Below the pieces are notes generated by a model. That model saw nothing but the letters and a program-made list of their open reading frames with translations. It was not told where the DNA came from and made no database searches. This document shows positions 6,582-11,821 of a stretch of DNA of 11,821 nucleotides, in pieces. Each line of letters opens with the position of its first letter. Position 1 is the first letter of the stretch. This stretch comes from Anaerolineales bacterium (GTDB taxonomy: Bacteria > Chloroflexota > Anaerolineae > Anaerolineales > JABWBV01), in NCBI GenBank assembly GCA_027019845.1, contig JALUWE010000244.1, positions 1 to 11,821 of the forward strand. The letters are read 5' to 3'. Position numbers and translations under genes: made by a program.

Positions 6582-6887
6582 ACATAACTCCTTTGCCGGG
6601 AAGATTTGGTAAGTGCCGTACACTATAACAAAGGGGCAGGCGGATGTCAACTTTGGTGAGCATGGGGCCGGGGGCGTTTCCGTTTTCACCTTTGACGGAT
6701 GGACACGGAGTTCCCCGGCGAGGGCAGCCATCTCCTGACAGGACTACGGGTTTTGTGCCACTACGAACACCTGCATAAGTTCTGTCAGAACGACACGCAA
6801 CCCTGTCATTCTGAGGGCACGAAGTGCCCGAAGAATCTGGGAGCACAGTGCCCGAAGAATCTCCCCAACTTCCGGCGGAAAGAAACT
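6582..6887. other. Intergenic region with palindromes and a 24-bp near-tandem repeat
   Basis: Apart from the HMA promoter, this region holds two perfect short dyads: TCCTG-A-CAGGA (6733-6743) and GTTCTG-T-CAGAAC (6779-6791). It also has a 24-bp imperfect tandem repeat (6815-6838 and 6839-6862) ending GTGCCCGAAGAATCT. The preceding TGTCATTCTGAG resembles an interspersed repeat family I have seen in related genomes (recollection, not checked). GGGCAC-GAA-GTGCCC in copy 1 can form a hairpin just after the kinase gene and might help end its transcript, but no T-run follows. I see no gene here. Confidence 0.6.
6622..6650 (-). promoter_or_regulatory. Near-consensus sigma70 promoter of the HMA gene
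   Basis: On the minus strand, TTGACA (6650-6645) and TATAGT (6627-6622) are separated by exactly 17 bp. The expected transcript start is about 35 nt upstream of the ATG. The 17-bp spacing argues against CueR/MerR-type control, which uses 19-20 bp. I see no clear operator dyad in or next to it. Confidence 0.82.
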
Positions 6888-9800
6888 TCATCCTGGAACG
6901 CCCTCAGGCGTGGACCTTGACTTTGCCGCCGCGCGGGAGGCGTCAATCGGGAAAACGATTGTGAAAGTGGTGCCTTTGCCTTCGACGCTGGCGACATCGA
7001 TTCTGCCGTTGTGGTTGCTGACGATTTCTTTGACCAGCGATAACCCCAGCCCGGTGCCGCCATAACGTCTGCTCATGCTGCCATCCACCTGGTAAAAACG
7101 CTCGAAAATGCGTTTCAGCTCCTTTTCGGGGATGCCGATCCCGGTGTCCGCTACGGTGAGAACCAGCTCATGTTCGTGTCTCACGAGCGAAACGCCCACC
7201 CGCCCTCCTGCCGGAGTGAATTTCAGAGCGTTGCCGACCAGGTTATCAACCACTCGCCGGATGTGCTTCGGATCGCCCCGGAAAGGAGGCAGATCGTCCA
7301 TGACCGCCACGTCCAGCGAGATGTTTTTGTTTTGGGCAGAGACCTCGAAATCGGCCATCATCTGCCTGACGAGTTCTCCCAGGTCGAAAAGTTCCATTTT
7401 CAGGGCCTGCTCTTCGGCTTCCAGGATGGCGATCAGGTCGTCCACCAGATTGGAGAGCATGGCGGCCCGCCGCGCGATGGTCGAGATCGGTTCCTTGTAG
7501 GTCAGATCAAGCTCGCCCAGTTCGCCGCTGTCGAGCAGTTCTGCATAGCCGCGGATGATCGCCAGCGGTGTGCGTAATTCGTGCGAAACGTTCTGGATGA
7601 ACTCGTTTTTCAGCCGGTCAAGCTCTTCTTGTTTTTTCAGCGCCTCAGCCAGATCGCGGGCGCGCGCTTGAATCTCCGAGAACAGATTGGCATTCTGGAT
7701 GGCAAAGCCGGCCTGCCGCCCGATGATTTCGATCAGCGAGAGATCGCTGCCGCTGAAACGCTTGCCCGGCTCCTTGCTGAACAGCCCCAGCACCCCCAGC
7801 CGCGTATGCCCCGCCATCAGTGGCACGCCGATGAAGGCCTGGATGCCGGTTCTCCCAAAGGTTTCCAGTGCCAGAGGGTGGTCTGTGTAATCGTCTAATA
7901 AGATCGAGTTGCCGGTATGGTGAATGTGCCAGATGATGCCGTGCCCTTTGGGTGGGTCGATGCGCCAGGTGTCGGAGATGTTGTAAAAGTAGTTGGTGAT
8001 CGGTTTGTCGTTTTCATCGATCACGTGAAGCGTGCCGGAGTCCGCGCCGATCAATTCCGCGGCCAGACGCACGATGTTGGGCAGAATGGTGGGCAGATCG
8101 AGCGTGCGGTTGATCGAGCGGCTGATCTCGTTCAGGCGTTGTTCGCGGAACAGGGCTTCTTTGGTTTCGAAGAATAAGCGTTCTTTTTCGATGGCAGTGG
8201 CAAGCTGCCCTGCCACCGTGGTCAACAGTCGTTCGTCCGTCTGGTTGAACGCCTCGGGGTGCGGGCTTTCGGCGTAGATCACCCCGATGATTTGCTCCCC
8301 GATTTTGATCGGCAGGCACAATATCGAGCTTGAAGGGTGCTTCCCCGCGGGATATTCCGCCGGGGAGAGCGCATTGGAAATCAACCTGACCCCACCGTCC
8401 TGCGCTACCTCGCCGATCACGCCTTCCCCAAAGGGGACGAATGTATGGGGGCCGCGGTACGATGGGTGGGCGACCACGCCGCCGCGGTCGCGGTCCACCA
8501 ACAGGACGCCGAATGTATGCGGGTACAGCGACTCCGCGATGATCTCGGTCACCTGTTCGATCAGCTTGTCCTCGTTCACTGCCGCCGCGCTGGCTTTGGA
8601 TATCTCGTGGAGAATGGTGAGTTCTCTCAATTGCCGCCGGGTTTCCTCGAACAGGCGGCGATTTTGTGTGGCGTGTGCCAGTTGGTGGGCAACTTCCTGG
8701 ATAAGCTCTATGTGGGTTTCCCGAAAAGCATTTGCCTCTTGCGCAGTCAGGCTCAGAACGCCGATCAGACTACCCTGGGTAAACAGCGGCGCGTTGACAA
8801 AGGCGTGTACCCCGGCTGCCAACAGCCGCTTTTCGTAGGGGGTGTGCGGTGATTTGTGCGCCAGGTTGTTTTGGACTTCGATTTCACCCTTCCACAGACG
8901 CGGGTGAATGTCCGCGGTGGAACGCAGCGCCAGCCCCGAATGTGTGGATGTGCGCGAGTCGAAACCCAGCAGGCGCAATTGGCTGAAATCTGGGTTGACC
9001 TCCAGAATGCTGATGCTCTGGCAGGGAATGTAGCGTTGAAGCTGGGTGATTGTTTTCTGGCTGGCCTCTTTGAGAGAAGCAGCGCCGAGGATGGCGCGGT
9101 CGATTTCGTGCAGGATATTGAGCCGCTCGTTGAAATAGCGCAGCGCTTCTTCGATGCGTTTTTGTTTGGTGATGTCACGCAGAATGATCAGCCGCCCGAT
9201 CAGTTGCCCGCGTTTGTCGTGCAAAGGCGAGATGCCCAAATCCAGGTAAACGGGAAGCTCCTTGTCCCATAACAACTCGGTTCGCGTGCGAGTGGCATTC
9301 GGATCGGAGGGTGCTTTTTGAATGTGCTCCTGGAATGCTTTCGGGATCGGCTGGCCGATGAGTTCTTTTTCATCGAAACCGGTCAGGCGGCAGGCTGCCG
9401 GATTCAAGTCTACCACCCGGTTTTGGGTGTCCAGCACGAGCACGCCTTCGTTCATGCTTTCGATCAACGCGGTGCGGGCAATGGGAACGGTGTCCAGGAA
9501 GCGGTAACGAACGAGGTTTTGCAGCAACAAGATGGCTGTGATCGTGAAGCCAAAGGGGGTTAGATCGAGATTGGGGACGGGCGTTAGCCCCACCAGATAG
9601 AGCAGGTTGCCCAACCAGGGAGCGAGGGCAGCCAGCAGGAGACTGATGACTTGCGGTTGGTGGAACTTTGCTGTGTTGAGCAGCCCGTGAATGTATAGCC
9701 CCGTGCCGGAAAGAAATAGCGCGTACGCGTAAGCCACCTCCAGCCGGAAGACCGGTCCCGGCTCGGAGACCAACAGAGAAATGGCCCCGCGTTGATCGAT

Positions 9801-10193
9801 GTTATACGAGGCCCAAAATAGATTGTGAAACGGATTCGTCCATAGAGCGATCACGCCCAACGCCGGAACGAGTGCCAGCAACAGCACGGTGTTCTTTTTG
9901 AGCCAGCGATCATGGTAATTGTATTGAAACGAGAACACAAACCAGGCAACAGGAATGAGCAAAATCCCTGTAAATTTGATCTTTGCCCAGAGAATTTTTG
10001 CGCTTAGCTCTGCCACACCGATCTCAAAACCATACGCCAGAGACCATAACGACACGCCAAACGCCATCAGCGCGAAAATGCTGGCGCCCCGGGTTGCTCG
10101 CCTTCGAAGGGCACTGATGCTCGTTGCACCTGTCAGAATTGCAGCAAGGAAGAGAGGAAGAATGTATAACCAGACCGTGGATGAAAGCTTCAT
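6888..10193 (-). CDS. Membrane sensor histidine kinase, 7TM-PAS-GAF-GAF-GAF-HisKA-HATPase
   Basis: A 1101-residue sensor kinase. About residues 1-230 contain seven hydrophobic segments like the histidine-kinase 7TM N-terminal region. A PAS domain follows (about 238-345; MNEGVLVLDTQNRVVDLNPA). Three GAF-like domains occupy about 355-510, 525-675 and 690-840, joined by helical linkers. HisKA carries the phospho-acceptor His871 in NVSHELRTP. The ATPase has the N-box NLVGNALKF (Asn988), G1 DTGIGI (1016-1021), F-box FERFYQ and G2 GGTGLGL (1045-1051), all intact. It should autophosphorylate and pass phosphate to a response regulator; none is fused or adjacent in this window. The start at 10193 is preferred because MKLSSTVWLYILPLF leads straight into TM1 and AGGGAACG lies upstream. 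An ATG at 10256 would add 21 polar residues and has no RBS. The signal sensed is unknown. Confidence 0.9.
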   Translation of the reverse strand: MKLSSTVWLYILPLFLAAILTGATSISALRRRATRGASIFALMAFGVSLWSLAYGFEIGVAELSAKILWAKIKFTGILLIPVAWFVFSFQYNYHDRWLKKNTVLLLALVPALGVIALWTNPFHNLFWASYNIDQRGAISLLVSEPGPVFRLEVAYAYALFLSGTGLYIHGLLNTAKFHQPQVISLLLAALAPWLGNLLYLVGLTPVPNLDLTPFGFTITAILLLQNLVRYRFLDTVPIARTALIESMNEGVLVLDTQNRVVDLNPAACRLTGFDEKELIGQPIPKAFQEHIQKAPSDPNATRTRTELLWDKELPVYLDLGISPLHDKRGQLIGRLIILRDITKQKRIEEALRYFNERLNILHEIDRAILGAASLKEASQKTITQLQRYIPCQSISILEVNPDFSQLRLLGFDSRTSTHSGLALRSTADIHPRLWKGEIEVQNNLAHKSPHTPYEKRLLAAGVHAFVNAPLFTQGSLIGVLSLTAQEANAFRETHIELIQEVAHQLAHATQNRRLFEETRRQLRELTILHEISKASAAAVNEDKLIEQVTEIIAESLYPHTFGVLLVDRDRGGVVAHPSYRGPHTFVPFGEGVIGEVAQDGGVRLISNALSPAEYPAGKHPSSSILCLPIKIGEQIIGVIYAESPHPEAFNQTDERLLTTVAGQLATAIEKERLFFETKEALFREQRLNEISRSINRTLDLPTILPNIVRLAAELIGADSGTLHVIDENDKPITNYFYNISDTWRIDPPKGHGIIWHIHHTGNSILLDDYTDHPLALETFGRTGIQAFIGVPLMAGHTRLGVLGLFSKEPGKRFSGSDLSLIEIIGRQAGFAIQNANLFSEIQARARDLAEALKKQEELDRLKNEFIQNVSHELRTPLAIIRGYAELLDSGELGELDLTYKEPISTIARRAAMLSNLVDDLIAILEAEEQALKMELFDLGELVRQMMADFEVSAQNKNISLDVAVMDDLPPFRGDPKHIRRVVDNLVGNALKFTPAGGRVGVSLVRHEHELVLTVADTGIGIPEKELKRIFERFYQVDGSMSRRYGGTGLGLSLVKEIVSNHNGRIDVASVEGKGTTFTIVFPIDASRAAAKSRSTPEGVPG

Positions 10194-10367
10194 CTGAGTT
10201 TCGTTCCCTTGTTGGGTTGTTGACCTGTTTTTACCAAAGGTTGGGTGGAATATCATTTGGATTTCGTTTCAGTTGTAGATGTTTTTCTCATAACGCGACA
10301 GTACTGACGCAGTTGAGAAATCGAGTACGAGTTTGGTGTTGCGAGCACCCGAAAGGATGCGCCTGCC
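10194..10367. other. Region between kinase start and regulator remnant
   Basis: It must hold the kinase promoter on the minus strand. A possible -10 (TGATATT near 10250) has no good -35, so I do not call it. On the plus strand no recognisable winged-helix N-terminus of the decayed regulator remains; it appears deleted or diverged beyond recognition. Confidence 0.4.
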
Positions 10368-11572
10368 CTGAGCTATCCTGGCACGCAGCGGAAAACACTG
10401 CCCGATACAGCAGGGGGAGAGCCGCCCATCCTCGCCGTTCACGACATTCTCTAATGGAACCCCGCCTACCCGGTGGCTGTGGACGTGCGTCGGTTCGAGG
10501 TGGAGATGGCAAAAGCGGAACCGTTCCTCCATACGCCCCTTGACCAGACGCTGTACCCAGCCATCGCTTCCTTACGGGCCGCGCTCGATCTGTATTCCCG
10601 CCGATCTGTTGCTCGGCTTCGATCTACTCGTGACTTTTACGCCGATTGGCTGAACACCTGGCGCACGAAGTACCAGCGGCAGGCGCTGATCTCGCTGGCA
10701 CGACTGGTGGAAAGTTATGGCCGCGCCGGGCAGTCTCGCCGCATGGAAGCGCTCGCGCGCCGCCAACTGGAGCTTGATCCGGACCGCGAAATCGCCCACC
10801 TCCAGCTCATGCGGGCCCACCTGGCGCAGGGAGAATACATGGCTGCGCTCAGGCATTACGCGGCTTACGAAGAGCGACTCGCGGAATACGGGAAGCAACT
10901 CACCGCCGTTGCAAATGCTGCGCCAGCGGGCAATTGCATACCGCCAGCAAGCGGAATTGGAAGCAGACGACGGCGAGTTCGTGGCACAGATGGGAGGAAC
11001 GATTGTCCGTTACCGAGATTGCCAACCGCGTGGTGACGAGCATCAATGCGCTCAAGACCACGATGCCCGATTTATCGCCCCGGCATCGCAGCATCGAAGC
11101 GCGCTTACCGGTTCCTATGCTCTGCTCTCGCCAGCGCAGCGGCGAATTCTGGCGCGCTTTGCTGTTTTTCGCGGCGGCAGGCATCGAGGGTTTGTCATTG
11201 CTGGTGCACCGCGCTCTGCTCCGACAGCAGGGAAAACGATACACCATGCACGAATTGATCCGCCAGTTCGCGCTGCACAAACTGGAACAATCCGGGGACA
11301 AGACAACCGCTGAACGCGCCCATGCGGCGTATTACCTGCGCTTGCTCACCTCCCACAAAAGCGATTTGTACGGCCCCCAGCCGCTCACCGCGATTCGCCA
11401 ATTGCGCCCGGAACGGGAAAACCTCCACAAACATAGCCGATACCGGGAGGCATGTACACATTGGCAAAAAGCGTTAGCCATTTCGCTGGAACTGGAAGAC
11501 CGGTATGCTATTGCTATGTACCACAACAATTTTAGGAGACGCTTTGCGTGAGTTGGGCGATTCTCCCAAGGG
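10368..11572 (+). pseudogene. Decayed BTAD/NB-ARC/TPR (AfsR/SARP-like) transcriptional regulator
   Basis: Pieces of one large regulator can be read in order but in changing frames. The frame with RKTLPDTAGGEPPILAVHDI meets a TAA stop at 10452-10454, then continues WNPAYPVAVDVRRFE into a bacterial transcriptional activator domain (10473-10910; DFYADWLNTWRTKYQRQAL, ALARRQLELDPDREIAHLQL). Inside it the frame slips at 10600-10632, where ADLLLGFDLLV is readable. After a shift at about 10910, a piece reading EIANRVVTSINALKTT leads to LSPRHRSIEA (11009-11100). Another shift gives SYALLSPAQRRILARFAVFR (about 11115-11175), then RYTMHELIRQFALHKLEQS and a TPR-like ACTHWQKALAISLELEDRYA. A last shift gives LGDALRELGD. 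The NB-ARC P-loop core and most TPRs are missing. Family members normally run 900 or more residues. Non-functional. Confidence 0.82.
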
Positions 11573-11627
11573 GAACTGGGGGAACTGGGGGGAACTGAGG
11601 GAACTGGGGGGAACTGGGGGAACTGGA
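11570..11627 (+). repeat. GGGAACTGG tandem array, G-quadruplex-prone
   Basis: About six imperfect units of GGGAACTGG(G), with G-runs of 3-6 separated by AACT. It starts right where the regulator remnant's last readable TPR piece (GDSPKGN) ends, so the repeat adjoins or truncates the old gene. Confidence 0.82.
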
Positions 11628-11656
11628 CGTTTTATTCTAATGGGTGGGCGGCTTCC

Positions 11657-11727
11657 TACTTCTTACTCCCTACTTCTTACTCCCTACTTCTTACTCCCTA
11701 CTTCTTACTCCCTACTTCCTGCTTCCC
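11657..11727 (+). repeat. 14-bp TACTTCTTACTCCC tandem array
   Basis: Four exact copies (11657-11670, 11671-11684, 11685-11698, 11699-11712) and a divergent fifth (TACTTCCTGCTTCCC, 11713-11727). Its complement (GGGAGTAAGAAGTA) resembles the GGGAGTA units at 4281-4306, in opposite orientation. Confidence 0.88.
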
Positions 11728-11734
11728 GCCATAA

Positions 11735-11775
11735 CCAACAAACAAAAAGGTGCTGGCCTTGCTGACCAGCACCTT
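11735..11775 (-). terminator. Rho-independent terminator (minus strand)
   Basis: A perfect 10-bp stem AAGGTGCTGG (11747-11756) with CCAGCACCTT (11766-11775) and a 9-nt loop. On the minus strand the stem runs into TTTTTGTTTGTT. It lies 22 nt after the stop codon of the gene entering from the right. Confidence 0.85.
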
Positions 11776-11797
11776 GTTCGTGTACAGGTATTGCGGG

Positions 11798-11821
11798 TTA
11801 CTGATTCAACGTGAACGGTTT
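11798..11821 (-). CDS. C-terminal end of a gene entering from the right (partial)
   Basis: On the minus strand the window's last 24 bases read Lys-Pro-Phe-Thr-Leu-Asn-Gln-stop (TAA at 11800-11798), followed 22 nt later by a strong terminator. Seven residues are too few to name a product. The frame is inferred from the position of the terminator. Confidence 0.45.
   Translation of the reverse strand, partial: KPFTLNQ

Noticed and set aside
6213..6587. 124-codon plus-strand frame opposite the HMA gene
   Set aside because: It runs through the terminator hairpin and the palindromic repeat and is antisense to a domain-supported gene.
10473..11036. A functional stand-alone BTAD protein starting at GTG 10473
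   Set aside because: The frame has no wHTH, contains a slipped patch, ends in Arg-rich nonsense after about 10910, and upstream family sequence continues past an in-frame stop. It reads as part of a pseudogene.
10257..11727. Insertion sequence or transposon explaining the regulator decay
   Set aside because: No transposase fragment or terminal inverted repeats were seen; the lesions look like stops, indels and deletions.

Overview
The window looks like a piece of a bacterial chromosome of moderately high GC, most likely from Chloroflexota (Anaerolineae or a relative). That placement is inference. It rests on the mix of Pro/Thr-rich lipoproteins, a very large 7TM-PAS-GAF histidine kinase, an AfsR-type (BTAD/NB-ARC) regulator remnant, and intergenic spaces packed with short simple-sequence repeats and small palindromes. 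There is no marker gene to prove it.

Left part (1-3670, all minus strand). A GT-C-type membrane glycosyltransferase (1841-3670) is followed by a histidine ammonia-lyase (199-1743). After it comes the N-terminus of a cyclodeaminase/cyclohydrolase-family protein (127 to beyond base 1). The last two form a histidine-degradation/one-carbon pair: histidine is deaminated to urocanate, and a formimino group is eventually passed through tetrahydrofolate. The lyase has one notable substitution, Cys84, where classical HutH has the substrate-contacting His83.

Middle part (3674-6140, plus strand). Two lipoprotein genes face right. The first starts only 3 bp from the start of the divergent glycosyltransferase. 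Between them lies a 445-bp repeat tract: a GGGGAGT array, a 91-bp unit repeated about 2.5 times, and an 8-bp TACCCAAT array. The second lipoprotein starts at a TTG codon just after this tract, with a good ribosome binding site. It carries FG-GAP-like DxDGxGxxE calcium-loop motifs.

Centre (6141-6887). A small metal-chaperone gene (HMA domain, CGHC) lies on the minus strand between a 12-bp-stem terminator hairpin and a near-consensus sigma70 promoter (TTGACA-17-TATAGT). Several short perfect palindromes surround it.

Right part (6888-11821). A 1101-residue histidine kinase (7TM, PAS, three GAF, HisKA, HATPase) is on the minus strand with no response regulator in view. Upstream and divergent to it is a plus-strand wreck of a BTAD-NB-ARC-TPR regulator, broken by an in-frame stop, several frame changes and loss of the ATPase core. 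It runs into a G-rich repeat and a 14-bp repeat array. The window closes with a strong minus-strand terminator and the last codons of a gene entering from the right.

I do not see a convincing new multi-gene system. The most interesting items are the repeat tract that abuts a TTG-started lipoprotein gene, the Cys84 lyase variant, and the fossil regulator.
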